Positions 25,500-34,528 are shown, counted from the first letter of the stretch. The stretch is DNA of 64,000 nt from CBDHDJ01 sp965261645 (GCA_965261645.1 CBDHDJ010000003.1:1364001-1428000), one strand, 5' to 3'. Numbers and translations: made by a program. The notes: a model not told the origin generated them from the letters alone.

Positions 25500-26414
25500 C
25501 TATTCGAGCAAGGATATAAGCATGATGCGGTGGAGCGAGCAAGCGGTGCCTTCAAGTCGGCACTGGACCAAGACATAGATGTCGCCATCGCTGGGCAGGG
25601 AGCCGATCAGGAGACGATTATTCCCGGCGGCTTCGAGAGTCATGTCGAGCCCAAGCTCCGCCGCGAAACCCGGGGGCAGAGTCGCCAGCGCGGCCGCGGT
25701 CTCCGCGTCGGTATCGGGCGCCGCCGCCGTCAGCACCGCCGGATCGCGCGAGGCCAGGACCATGTCGATCTCGGTCAGCGCAGGGCGCAACCACGGCAGC
25801 ACCTCATCGGTCCATCGCGCACGCTGCGCTGCCTGCCATGCCAGACGCGGCAGCACCGCGCGCATGTCTGCGGCCGCTGCGGCAAAAGAGATGGTGTCGC
25901 GCGCCGCATCGCGCGCGGCCGCCGGATACGCCGCCCGGAACGCCTCGAGGCGCGCCGTCGTTGTTCGGGCCAACGCGCCGACCAGCCCGGCCTCCGCCGA
26001 CATCCACGACGGTTTGAGCGTCACGGCAGCGCCCGGAACCGCCAGCCGTTCGCCCGGCAGCGCCCGGGCCGAGGCCACGCGGTACTCCCCGTCGCGCTGC
26101 ACCCACAGGGTGAGCAACGCAACATCGAGCAGCGGATCGTAATAGAGAGCTGCCGGGCTGGTCGAGCGCAGTCGGCCGAATTTCACGATGGCGTTCTCGA
26201 AGAACCTGCTCCACACACTGGCCAGCAACGCCTCGTCAGCCATCCGCGATCCCGGCATGGCCGTCAGAACCTCGACCGCGCGCGGCTCTCCCGTGATCCC
26301 GGCGGAGCGCAAGTCCAGCACATGGGCACCGAACAGGCGGGCGTCTGACGCTTGCGCGGCAGCGGCGAACGCCAGAATTGCCGCGAACGCCACTCCGGCG
26401 GCACGCCGGATCAT
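25500..26414 (-). CDS. Secreted protein, unknown family
   Basis: 304 residues. The ATG at 26414 gives a clean signal peptide (MIRRAAGVAFAAILAFAAAA, QA cleavage); the open frame upstream of it is not protein-like. Mature segments include 'DARLFGAHVLDLRSAGITGE', 'AALYYDPLLDVALLTLWVQR' and 'GDIYVLVQCRLEGTACSLHR', the last with two cysteines that could pair in the periplasm. It lies 86 bases after the FGE-domain gene and 41 before the coiled-coil gene, all minus strand. No homologue recognised. Confidence 0.6.
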   Translation of the reverse strand: MIRRAAGVAFAAILAFAAAAQASDARLFGAHVLDLRSAGITGEPRAVEVLTAMPGSRMADEALLASVWSRFFENAIVKFGRLRSTSPAALYYDPLLDVALLTLWVQRDGEYRVASARALPGERLAVPGAAVTLKPSWMSAEAGLVGALARTTTARLEAFRAAYPAAARDAARDTISFAAAAADMRAVLPRLAWQAAQRARWTDEVLPWLRPALTEIDMVLASRDPAVLTAAAPDTDAETAAALATLPPGFAAELGLDMTLEAAGNNRLLIGSLPSDGDIYVLVQCRLEGTACSLHRIMLISLLE

Positions 26415-26500
26415 CAGCGGGTGCTCACGCCCGAGCCCCCTACGCACCGGAAACCGACCGGGGTTACGCCCCCGAACCCCCGACGTAAAGAGGTAAGGAT

Positions 26501-28366
26501 TCAAGGGGCGAGCGTCCGGGCAATGCGGAACCCGGTGTCGTTGGTGCGGCCGCCGGAATCGAAATGGCTGCGGGCCGCTGAACGCAGTAAACCCCCAGAG
26601 TTGTGCCAGGAGCCGCCGCGGATCTCCCGGCGAGAGCAATCGCCTCCAACACTCCAGGCGCTTCCATCCGCCGGCGCGCCTGCGTAGCTACCGTGCCAGC
26701 AGTCCTCGACCCACTCGAAGACGTTCCCGTGCACGTCGTGCAAACCGAACCCGTTCGCCGGAAACGACCCGACCCGAACAGTTCTGTGCCGGATGTCCCA
26801 GCTGGCGGGGCTGTAGTTCGCCGTGTTGTCCGGGATCGACGTCCCAAAGTGGAACCGTCCCGTCGTTCCGGCCCGCGCCGCGTATTCCCATTCCGACCCC
26901 GACAATAGACGGTATGTCTCTCCGGTCTCCGCGCTCAGCCAAACGGCATAGGCTTGCGCGTCACCCCAACTCACACACACTACGGGATCCTGATCACTCT
27001 GTTCGAAACCCGGATTTCGCCAGCCGAAACCCGGACGATCCACCCACGTGCCTTCCTCGTACGTCCGGCACAAACGTCCCGCCGAATGTCCCGTGTCCTC
27101 CACAAATCGCTCGAATTCCTCTCGCGTCACTTCGTACTTCCCGACCGCGAACGGCACCGGGATCGTTACACGATGCAACGGGCGTTCCGTAACCTTTCCG
27201 CCCCAATCGCTGGCCGGTGAGCCCATCATGAACGAGCCCGCCGGTACAACAACCATCTCGGGACACTTTATGCAGTCGCTGCCTTGCAGCAGGGCGAGCA
27301 CCGCGGGGTCCTCATCGTTTTGCCGCGCCGCGGTTGTATCGCCGTATCCCAGCCGAGCCACATCCACTGCCGTATTTCCCCTCGGCCCAATGATCGAGAT
27401 GTCAGCGCCCATCTCCATCAGCTGCGCGATGATCTCCGAGTGCCTGTGCACCGCCGCAATGAACAGTGCCGTGGCGCCGTCCGGCGCCCGGACATCGAGG
27501 TCCGCCCCCGCGGCCAGGAGCGGCGGCACCAACAACGTGTAGCCTTCGTCCACCGCCACCATCAGAGCCGTCCGGCCCCGGCCGTCGCGCGCGTTCGGAT
27601 CCGCCCCGGCCCCGAGGGCCGACCTCAGGCCGTCGAGATCGCCCGCTGCCGCAGCCCGGTGCAAGGCATCCGGCGGAATTGCCTCGCGGGGAGCCAGTGG
27701 GGCGGGTTCCTGCGCCAACGCGGGGGCAACCGCCGCCTCGGCTCCGGCGCCCGCGCTCTCGCGCATGGCCCGCAGCACCTCCGGCGTCAGTATCTCCGCC
27801 GCCGGCAACCCAGCATCGCGCAGGAAGGCAGCATAGGCTGCGCCTACGCGCGGGCCCCATACCCCGTCCGCCGGTCCCGGCGCGTAGCCCAGCGCCGACA
27901 ACAGCGCCTGCGCCTCCCGGATCGCCCGGGGCGGAGGCGGGCCCGGATCCCTGGCAGCGGGGGCTGGAGCCGCCATCTCGAGCGCAGCGGCGGTCCTGTC
28001 CGCGCTCGGGCGCCACGCCGTCGCCCGCTGCTGCGCTTCCGCAAGACTCGCCGGCGTCATCCTTTCCGACAGCGCATCCCTTTTTGCGACCGCTTCCTGC
28101 TCGCCCCGGCTCGCTGCAAGACTGAACCACATGTAGGCCTCCACATAGTTCTGCGGCGCGCCCAGCCCCTGAAGATACAGTCGCCCGAGCGCCAGCATCG
28201 CCCGGCGGTCGTCCGTGTCCACCGCTGCCAGCCATTCGGCAAGCGCCTCGGTGTACCGCCCCCCGTCCCACGCCGCTTTCCCCGCCTCGAAGTCCGCACG
28301 CGCCGGCAGTGCGCAGACGGTCAGCGCCAGCGCCAAGGCCACCGTTCGGAATGTGTGCCGAATCAT
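26501..28366 (-). CDS. Exported Sel1 / PG-binding / ankyrin / FGE-sulfatase-domain protein, paralogue 1
   Basis: 621 residues from ATG 28366 (signal peptide MIRHTFRTVALALALTVCAL...ARA). Domains in order: Sel1-like repeats about 25-110 ('AMLALGRLYLQGLGAPQNYV'); PG_binding_1-like about 150-205 ('ALLSALGYAPGPADGVWGPR'); ankyrin repeats about 235-350 ('DALHRAAAAGDLDGLRSALG'); FGE-sulfatase about 378-620 ('MVVVPAGSFMMGSPASDW', 'FGLHDVHGNVFEWVEDCWHG', 'NDTGFRIARTLAP'). The cysteine pair used by true formylglycine-generating enzymes near the C-terminus is absent ('SGGLLRSAARSHFDSG'), so a binding role is likelier than catalysis. It heads an operon with two secreted proteins. The first 60% of the gene is duplicated at 33201-34143. 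Confidence 0.85.
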   Translation of the reverse strand: MIRHTFRTVALALALTVCALPARADFEAGKAAWDGGRYTEALAEWLAAVDTDDRRAMLALGRLYLQGLGAPQNYVEAYMWFSLAASRGEQEAVAKRDALSERMTPASLAEAQQRATAWRPSADRTAAALEMAAPAPAARDPGPPPPRAIREAQALLSALGYAPGPADGVWGPRVGAAYAAFLRDAGLPAAEILTPEVLRAMRESAGAGAEAAVAPALAQEPAPLAPREAIPPDALHRAAAAGDLDGLRSALGAGADPNARDGRGRTALMVAVDEGYTLLVPPLLAAGADLDVRAPDGATALFIAAVHRHSEIIAQLMEMGADISIIGPRGNTAVDVARLGYGDTTAARQNDEDPAVLALLQGSDCIKCPEMVVVPAGSFMMGSPASDWGGKVTERPLHRVTIPVPFAVGKYEVTREEFERFVEDTGHSAGRLCRTYEEGTWVDRPGFGWRNPGFEQSDQDPVVCVSWGDAQAYAVWLSAETGETYRLLSGSEWEYAARAGTTGRFHFGTSIPDNTANYSPASWDIRHRTVRVGSFPANGFGLHDVHGNVFEWVEDCWHGSYAGAPADGSAWSVGGDCSRREIRGGSWHNSGGLLRSAARSHFDSGGRTNDTGFRIARTLAP

Positions 28367-28537
28367 GCCCGTGCCTCCCATTGAGTGTTGCTGCAGCAAC
28401 GCTCAAGCTCCCCAGAGCTGGGCGACGGATAGGTCGCCAGCCTTGCCTGCCAGCACTCGTGTTACACCATACGCCAGAGCCCCCAACCACTGGAAGGCGT
28501 TTCCAACGACCAATGCAGCAGCGCTCACCGGCCAACG
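27424..28537. repeat. 1,114-bp direct repeat, left copy
   Basis: It aligns without gaps to 33201-34314 (constant offset 5,777) with only a handful of substitutions, about 99% identity. It covers the 5' part of paralogue 1 and about 170 bases upstream. The FGE halves outside the repeat are much more divergent. Confidence 0.9.
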
Positions 28538-28560
28538 TCTCTGGCTTCTGTCCCACTGCA
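28403..28560 (-). pseudogene. C-terminal scrap of an unrecognised protein upstream of paralogue 1
   Basis: Within the duplicated segment the minus strand reads 'SAAALVVGNAFQWLGALAYG' to 'GDLSVAQLWGA' and TGA at 28403-28405, hydrophobic and protein-like. The same end lies at 34180-34314. It has no start within the repeat. It may be the end of a membrane protein whose 5' part differs or is lost at each copy. Confidence 0.3.
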
Positions 28561-28677
28561 GCGGAACGCCCAAGCTACCAAGGACTTCGCTCGAATGCTC
28601 CTCGCCTTTGGCACACGGCGGTCAGACCAACAGAGGGTGCCGGCATCCTCGGTCATTTTGTTCTCCAACAACTATTA

Positions 28678-29523
28678 GGGTCCGGACTCATTACAGCCAC
28701 CAGATGACGGCGGCGGCAAGGGCGATTGCGGCGATGAAGTTTTTGATGTTGCGGTCGAAGCGGGTGGCTATACGGCGCCAGTCCTTGAGGCGGCAAAACA
28801 TGCGCTCGATGATGTTGCGCTGCCTGTAGACGGTCTTGTCATAATGGTATTGGACCTTGCGGTTCTTGCGCGGTGGGATGACGGCCGTGGTTCTGCGTTC
28901 TGCCAGCCAGTCGCGCAGGGCTTTGCTGTCATAGCCCTTGTCGGCGACGAGTTCGGCGGCGGGCGGCATGGCTTCGATACAGCGCTGGGCGACCTTGCAA
29001 TCATGGACGTTTCCTGGTGTCAGGAGCAGGACGAGGGGCCTGCCCTTCGCATCGCAGACAGCGTGGAGCTTGGTGTTGCGGCCCCCCTTGGTGCGGCCGA
29101 TGCCATGGGCCAAGGCCCCCCTTTTCCGCCGCCGGCGCAGCGATGAACCTTGATGCAGGTTGAATCGATGAACAGCCGGTCGGGGGCGTCTTCGCCGCCC
29201 GCCAGCGCTCTGAATATCCGGTCCCAGATGCCGCGCTCCGCCCAGCGTACAAAGCGGTTGTAGAGCGTCTTCTTCGGTCCGTAGACCTCACGCGGACAGT
29301 CGGCCCAGCGCCCGCCATTCCTCAGGGCATGGACGATCCCGCTCAGCACCCGGCGATCGTCAACGCGCGCCATGCCGCGCGTATCCGTCGGCAAAAGCGG
29401 CCCAATCCGAGCCCATTGCGCATCCGAAAACCAAAAGAAATCCGACATTTCCATCGCCTCCTCGCTGGAAACAATGAATCATGCCAGCCCCGCTTTGGGA
29501 ATCCCCTTAATGGGTCCGGACCC
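28678..29523 (-). mobile_element. IS5-family (IS427 group) insertion sequence
   Basis: The inverted ends share GGGTCCGGAC (28678 and, reverse-complemented, ending 29523), with TA at both flanks (28676-28677, 29524-29525). Length 846 bp with two overlapping ORFs, the usual IS427 design. It lies between the two duplicated segments. Confidence 0.88.
28691..29454 (-). CDS. IS427-group transposase, OrfA/OrfB joined by frameshift
   Basis: OrfA begins at 29454 (MEMSDFFWFSDAQWARIGPL) and carries 'GGRWADCPREVYGPKKTLYN' and the first aspartate in 'LFIDSTCIKVHRCA'. OrfB continues in the neighbouring frame with 'IGRTKGGRNTKLHAVCDAKG', 'LVADKGYDSKALRDWL' and 'RQRNIIERMFCRLKDWRRIA', to the stop at 28691. 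The frames meet at a slippery AAAAGGGGGG (minus strand, near 29120), the expected programmed-frameshift site. Probably functional. Confidence 0.88.
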
Positions 29524-29525
29524 TA

Positions 29526-29919
29526 GACTAATAGCAGAAATCATGGAACAAATGCCGGACCTCGCCATGTGGTTGCCGTTGTTCTGACCAAAGAGTTGAT
29601 TTGGACGCGATGAACATGTGCAACTGTATGGACGCGATGATGCAAACTCGCACGGGCTATACGAGTATTCTGGACGGATTACTGACGCGAAAGTTCGCAG
29701 CAACTGTGAAGGGGCTAATCCGATGGCCGTCTATCGCCGATTATCTGCCCGTGACGCATCCCACCGAGGTGTTGAAAACCGTTGTGTTGGAGAGCCCCGG
29801 GATGTCACTCCTGAAACTCAACCCGTACGCTGACAACGCGGATCTTGTGGCCTCTCGTGGACGGAGACGAGCAGATTCAATAGTAGGAAAAAGAGGTCTG
29901 CGCCGACAGGTTATGCACA
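29526..29919. other. Unassigned 390-bp stretch
   Basis: A plus-strand open frame from 29601 crosses it (MDAMNMCNCMDAMMQTRTGY), but composition and lack of motifs give no support for a gene. No repeats recognised. Confidence 0.4.
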
Positions 29920-30046
29920 CACCCTTCCGGTACTTCAGTTATTCACCCGAGATCATCCGCCTTGGTGTGATGATGCATGTTCGGTTTCCCCGCTGTTGCA
30001 GCGGCAGGTCGAGGGTCTGCTGTTCCAACTTGGTATCCTAGCCCAT
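29920..30046 (+). pseudogene. IS6-family transposase N-terminal relic
   Basis: 'YFSYSPEIIRLGVMMHVRFP' is the conserved start of IS6-family transposases (usually FxxEIIxLxVxxYxRFPLSxRDVE). After a one-base shift the expected 'QVEGLLFQLGI' follows, and the sequence then breaks at 30046 into the end of a phage-type gene on the other strand. Confidence 0.7.
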
Positions 30047-30050
30047 GATC

Positions 30051-30755
30051 TCAATACCAATTCGTCAATCGCACCTCGTCGACAACCCTGCCAACCAAAC
30101 AGCTCGAGGCAAACCATGCAAGCGCGAGCGCAACCGCCATGTCCGCATGGTGTCCCTTGCCGCCAGCTTGCAGCACGAAATTGCCCGCCTGCGTCGTCGC
30201 AAGCTCGAAGGAGGCGGTCTCGATTATCAGTTCAGCCTTCAACGGCAAGTCGTGGGTTATCGCAAGCGCCCTCGTCTCAAAGCCGCTCGCGAGCGTCTCA
30301 AGTAACAGGTTCTTCGAGACGGTCACGCGATGACCCCTCCGCGTCCATGATGCACCGGCCGTCATGGTGATCGCGAGATGGTCGATGCCACCCTCTGTCA
30401 GCACGTCGCAGAAGGGGGCGCCGAGGTCCGTTGCATCGACACACAGTTGCGTGCGGCCGATCAAGTCTGATTTCGAGATGTATGAAGGCCAGATGGTTCG
30501 CGATGTCCGTATAGGCCGTCTCTCGGATGTGGTCCGCATAGACGACCGTGGGTGTCCGTAGCCCGAGCTTCTGGCGCAAGGGGGGGGCCATTCCGGCAAT
30601 TGTCGGTCGCGCAACAGCACGAGCGCCGTCGGGTCGCTGCGGCCAAGATCGAGGCCGAGATAGAACCGCTCATAGCCCTCCACGCAGACGATCGCGGGGT
30701 CGGCGTTCGTCGGCAAGATGACGCGCCCGTGGTCGAGATAGTCTAGCTCAGGCAT
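30051..30755 (-). pseudogene. Terminase-like (RNase H fold) phage protein, frameshifted
   Basis: The start MPELDYLDHGRVILP is at 30755, overlapping the previous stop. 'RFYLGLDLGRSDPTALVLLR' is the first acidic motif of an RNase-H-like nuclease fold, as in large terminases. A run of eight C (minus strand, near 30583) and another indel near 30480 shift the frame. It then resumes with 'TQLCVDATDLGAPFCDVLTE' and 'GKGHHADMAVALALAWFASS'. Part of a prophage relic. Function as a packaging nuclease is inferred from the fold only. Confidence 0.55.
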
Positions 30756-30965
30756 AGGGCGGCCTCCAGTGAGATGGCAGTGTCGAGCAGGTCGAGCGAG
30801 ATCAGCGGCAGGCTCGATCCGAGGAACTCGCAGAGATGCTCCACGCGGAAGTGGATCTCCGACATGAAGCGGCGGTCGTAGGCCACCTGCTCGCGCAGGC
30901 GCGGGATTTCGACGGAGCGCGCGAAGATGCGCCGCGTCCTGGCGGCCGACGAGATGTTGTAGAAG
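30743..30965 (-). pseudogene. Fragment of the gene upstream of the terminase-like gene
   Basis: The minus strand reads 'IPRLREQVAYDRRFMSEIHF' and 'EHLCEFLGSSLPLISLDLLD', ending in a TAG that overlaps the next start. The 5' part is cut at about 30965 by the BacA relic. Unrecognised, probably phage-derived. Confidence 0.45.
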
Positions 30966-31489
30966 ATTCAATCACCTGTTCGAAGCGGACGATGGGATCG
31001 AGGCCAACAAAGATTGTGCGCAGATGCTGATCCACAACCGGCTGCCCGGCCTGGAATTCCGCAATCAGCGGGGGGAGGCTGCGTACTGCAAGGAGCTGGT
31101 TTACGGAGAGGATGATTTCGAACGCGCCCGGCCGGCGACGGTCCGGAAACTCTTCGACAATGTGCAGCGGTTATATTTCCGGCTGACCTCAACTATCTGT
31201 ACTTCAACATCGCGCTATGGATATCTTCAAGCGGGAGCGTTGCTGCCTTACATCGCTTTTGCGCCCACGATTGTGTCAGCCGGTTTTACGCTCGGGGTGA
31301 TGCAACGGATCGTGCGCGCGTTCGGCCGGGTGGAAGGTTCGTTTCAATATTTGGGCAATTCCTGCACGACCATTGTTGAGCTCCTCTCCATCTACAAGCG
31401 GCAGTAGGCATTCGAAGCGGCGATCAACGACCAGCCGCTCCCCAGAATCGATCAGGAATACCAGAGAGGCCGAGTCGACCCCGCGTAAA
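30966..31489 (+). pseudogene. BacA/SbmA-type peptide transporter, C-terminal relic
   Basis: The plus strand encodes 'FNHLFEADDGIEANKDCAQM', 'LEFRNQRGEAAYCKELVYGE', 'RPATVRKLFDNVQRLYFRL', then (after a shift and return near 31190-31215) 'YLQAGALLPYIAFAPTIVSA', 'RVEGSFQYLGNSCTTIVELL' and SIYKRQ. A TAG at 31405-31407 interrupts the family's KRLRAFE segment, after which 'AFEAAINDQPLPRID' continues to TAA at 31489. These are hallmarks of the SbmA/BacA inner-membrane proteins, which import peptides and matter in host-associated alphaproteobacteria. Only about 170 of some 400 residues remain. Confidence 0.7.
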
Positions 31490-31599
31490 CGGCCTTGACC
31501 CCGTGGCGGTCGCGACGGCCCGGCCGTTACGAACCTGTTGATGGATTTGTGACGGCGACATTTGTTCGACCCAAGCGGCCCGCACGCCGCCGCACGCTG

Positions 31600-34143
31600 T
31601 CAGAGACCGCATTCCTCCCATGTTTTATCGTTGTCCTTTACCCATGACTCTCCATCGCCATCCACAAAGCATCCGTCGGACCACTTGCCGGGATAACGAG
31701 CCCCGTCCTCGGCCACGTAGGCCCCCGCGCGGCCTTCACTTGAGCCGTTGTGCCATTCCAACTCCAGACTGCCCCCGCTTTTAAAGTGTGTGACCCACTG
31801 GCCATGTCTCCTGCCGTTCACATAAGGGCCTTCGATGATAGTCCCGTCGGCGTAGCGTGTGACCCAGTGGCCATGTTGATAGCTGTCAGCGTAGGAGCCT
31901 TCAATAACGCTTCCGTCATCCAAGTGCTGACCCGACCAGCCCTGTTGCTTTCCCTTCAGGAAGGACCCGATCGCGGTCACACCTTCATGCCCGCTGCCGA
32001 CCTCCAGCGTGTAGGCGCCCCTGCCAATCGCCACGCCGCCCGCACAGGAACCAGTCCACTCCAAGGCGCGGTCGGAATGGTAATGATTGTTCCAAGCATA
32101 GCATCCAGGCTGACTCTGCATTTCCTGCCAGCAGGCGGCATCATGCTCGTTCCTATAGCCATTCCCCAACTCAGCGCACTTAGGCTCGTGCTCAAGGTCG
32201 ACAACGGCTGGGTCCGCGTTCTTCCCGTGCGTGGTCTCTGCATCGCCATATACCGTCCGTACCACATCGCTTGCCGTCTTGCCCTTGGGTCCCCTGAGCA
32301 TCCGGGCAACACGGAAACCGATGTCATAGTATCTGTGGCCTGGTTCGAAAGAGCTGCGGGCCGCAGAACGGAGGTATAGGTATGGCGGAAAATCGTTCCA
32401 AGCGCCGCCACGCAGCACGCGCATGCCGCAGTCGCCTCCCGAGATCCAGGCGCCGCCGTCGGCCACGCCGCGGAAGTAGTTGTCGTGCCAGCAGTCCTCG
32501 ACCCATTCCGCGACATTGCCGTGCACGTCGTGCAGCCCAAACTCGTTCGCCGGAAACGACCCTATTGGAACGGTCTCGCCCCGTTTTACTCCCGAGCGGC
32601 CAGAAACCCGGGTGTAGCGCCCATCGAAATTCGCTTGCTCGGTCGAGATAGAGTGACCGAAGTGAAACCGCCCGACCGTTCCCGCGCGCGCCGCGTACTC
32701 CCATTCCGCTTCCGACAGTAGGCGGTAGAACTCGCCTGTCCTGATCAGCAGCCAGCGCACATACGCCTTTGCATCACCCCAGTTGACGTTCATCACCGGG
32801 CGGCGGCCGCGCCCCCAGCCCTCGTCGCCGGGACTATAGCCACCACATCCGCCCGCCACCACACAGGCATCCCATTCATCGAATGTCACCTCGTACTTGC
32901 CTATAGCGAACGGCTCCGAGATGGTCACTGAGTGTCGTGGGCTTTCATTGAAGACCTGGTATTGAGGAAAAGGGGATCCCATCGAGAACGAGCCCGCCGG
33001 CGCCACAACCATCTCCGGGCACTCATCGCAGTCCCGGAACGTTTTCTTGAGTGTCTTTCCTTGCAGCAGCGCTATGACGGCAGACCTCGCGTTCCCTTTT
33101 CGCACCGTTTCCACGTCCCCGTAGACCGCCTGCGCCACATCACGTGCCGTCTTGCCCCTCGGCCCCTTGACCGAGACATCGGCCCCGGCCTTCATCAGCA
33201 GCGCGATGATTTCCGAGTGCCGGTGCATCGCCGCAATGAACAGTGCCGTGGCGCCGTCCGGCGCCCGGACATCGATGTCCGCCCCTGCGGCCAGGAGCGG
33301 CGGCACCAACAACGTGTAGCCTTCGTCCACCGCCACCATCAGAGCCGTCCGGCCCCGGCCGTCGCGCGCGTTCGGATCCGCCCCGGCCCCGAGGGCCGAC
33401 CTCAGGCCGTCGAGATCGCCCGCTGCCGCAGCCCGGTGCAAGGCATCCGGCGGAATTGCCTCGCGGGGAGCCAGTGGGGCGGGTTCCTGCGCCAACGCGG
33501 GGGCAACCGCCGCCTCGGCTCCGGCGCCCGCGCTCTCGCGCATGGCCCGCAGCACCTCCGGCGTCAGTATCTCCGCCGCCGGCAACCCAGCATCGCGCAG
33601 GAAGGCAGCATAGGCTGCGCCTACGCGCGGGCCCCATACCCCGTCCGCCGGTCCCGGCGCGTAGCCCAGCGCCGACAACAGCGCCTGCGCCTCCCGGATC
33701 GCCCGGGGCGGAGGCGGGCCCGGATCCCTGGCAGCGGGGGCTGGAGCCGCCATCTCGAGCGCAGCGGCGGTCCTGTCCGCGCTCGGGTGCCACGCCGTCG
33801 CCCGCTGCTGCGCTTCCGCAAGACTCGCCGGCGTCATCCTTTCCGACAGCGCATCCCTTTTTGCGACCGCTTCCTGCTCGCCCCGGCTCGCTGCAAGACT
33901 GAACCACATGTAGGCCTCCACATAGTTCTGCGGCGCGCCCAGCCCCTGAAGATACAGTCGCCCGAGCGCCAGCATCGCCCGGCGGTCGTCCGTGTCCACC
34001 GCTGCCAGCCATTCGGCAAGCGCCTCGGTGTACCGCCCCCCGTCCCACGCCGCTTTCCCCGCCTCGAAGTCCGCACGCGCCGACAGTGCGCAGACGGTCA
34101 GCGCCAGCGCCAAGGCCACCGTTCGGAATGTGTGCCGAATCAT
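31600..34143 (-). CDS. Exported Sel1 / PG-binding / ankyrin / FGE-domain protein with MORN-repeat tail, paralogue 2
   Basis: 847 residues from ATG 34143. Residues 1-315 are nearly identical to paralogue 1 (signal peptide, Sel1, PG-binding, ankyrin). The FGE-like domain (about 380-635: 'MVVAPAGSFSMGSPFPQYQV', 'EFGLHDVHGNVAEWVEDCWH', 'YYDIGFRVARML') has diverged and also lacks the catalytic cysteine pair. After it, 'RGPKGKTASDVVRTVYGDAE' repeats the end of the ankyrin block ('RGPRGKTARDVAQ' style). The C-terminal 160 residues are MORN-like repeats ('GSYADSYQHGHWVTRYADGT', 'EGPYVNGRRHGQWVTHFKSG'). Probably periplasmic or envelope-associated. This domain combination is unusual. Confidence 0.82.
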   Translation of the reverse strand: MIRHTFRTVALALALTVCALSARADFEAGKAAWDGGRYTEALAEWLAAVDTDDRRAMLALGRLYLQGLGAPQNYVEAYMWFSLAASRGEQEAVAKRDALSERMTPASLAEAQQRATAWHPSADRTAAALEMAAPAPAARDPGPPPPRAIREAQALLSALGYAPGPADGVWGPRVGAAYAAFLRDAGLPAAEILTPEVLRAMRESAGAGAEAAVAPALAQEPAPLAPREAIPPDALHRAAAAGDLDGLRSALGAGADPNARDGRGRTALMVAVDEGYTLLVPPLLAAGADIDVRAPDGATALFIAAMHRHSEIIALLMKAGADVSVKGPRGKTARDVAQAVYGDVETVRKGNARSAVIALLQGKTLKKTFRDCDECPEMVVAPAGSFSMGSPFPQYQVFNESPRHSVTISEPFAIGKYEVTFDEWDACVVAGGCGGYSPGDEGWGRGRRPVMNVNWGDAKAYVRWLLIRTGEFYRLLSEAEWEYAARAGTVGRFHFGHSISTEQANFDGRYTRVSGRSGVKRGETVPIGSFPANEFGLHDVHGNVAEWVEDCWHDNYFRGVADGGAWISGGDCGMRVLRGGAWNDFPPYLYLRSAARSSFEPGHRYYDIGFRVARMLRGPKGKTASDVVRTVYGDAETTHGKNADPAVVDLEHEPKCAELGNGYRNEHDAACWQEMQSQPGCYAWNNHYHSDRALEWTGSCAGGVAIGRGAYTLEVGSGHEGVTAIGSFLKGKQQGWSGQHLDDGSVIEGSYADSYQHGHWVTRYADGTIIEGPYVNGRRHGQWVTHFKSGGSLELEWHNGSSEGRAGAYVAEDGARYPGKWSDGCFVDGDGESWVKDNDKTWEECGL

Positions 34144-34314
34144 GCCCGTGCCTCCCATTGAGTGCTGCTGCAGCAACGCTCAAGCTCCCCAGAGCTGGGC
34201 GACGGATAGGTCGCCAGCCTTGCCTGCCAGCACTCGTGTTACACCATACGCCAGAGCCCCCAACCACTGGAAGGCGTTTCCAACGACCAATGCAGCAGCG
34301 CTCACCGGCCAACG
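33201..34314. repeat. 1,114-bp direct repeat, right copy
   Basis: Ungapped partner of 27424-28537. It ends at CACCGGCCAACG on both sides, and beyond 34314 the two loci share nothing. Direct orientation makes deletion of the 5.8-kb interval by homologous recombination possible; that would fuse the FGE half of one paralogue to the N-terminal half of the other. Confidence 0.9.
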
Positions 34315-34367
34315 CGGCATTGTCAATGATAGCTGATTGTAGGCTGATTTTGACATTTCTTCATGAC

Positions 34368-34448
34368 GCTAAGTCATTGAAATAGAGTAAAGCAACCACC
34401 GACAATTTAACAAGATTTCGGAGTGAATCCGGCTAACTTGACAAAGCC
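34368..34448 (+). repeat. 81-bp repeat, copy 2
   Basis: Partner of 5440-5520, same length, starting GCTAAGTCATTGAAATAG and ending CTTGACAAAGCC. It lies just beyond the right duplication end. Confidence 0.6.
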
Positions 34449-34528
34449 AGTGGAAGGGATTTCGCATCTGGCAAGACTATGGATGCCCCATCCGCGCATC
34501 AATCCATTATTGTCTGACAACTCCCGCA

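Noticed and set aside
27284..28384. 366-aa plus-strand ORF opposite the Sel1/ankyrin gene (and its copy at 32932-34161)
   Set aside because: Arg/Pro/His-rich mirror of a clearly coding strand. It recurs only because the segment is duplicated.
26501..34143. A complete diversity-generating retroelement
   Set aside because: FGE-type tails suggest it, but there is no reverse transcriptase, template repeat or accessory gene in the window.
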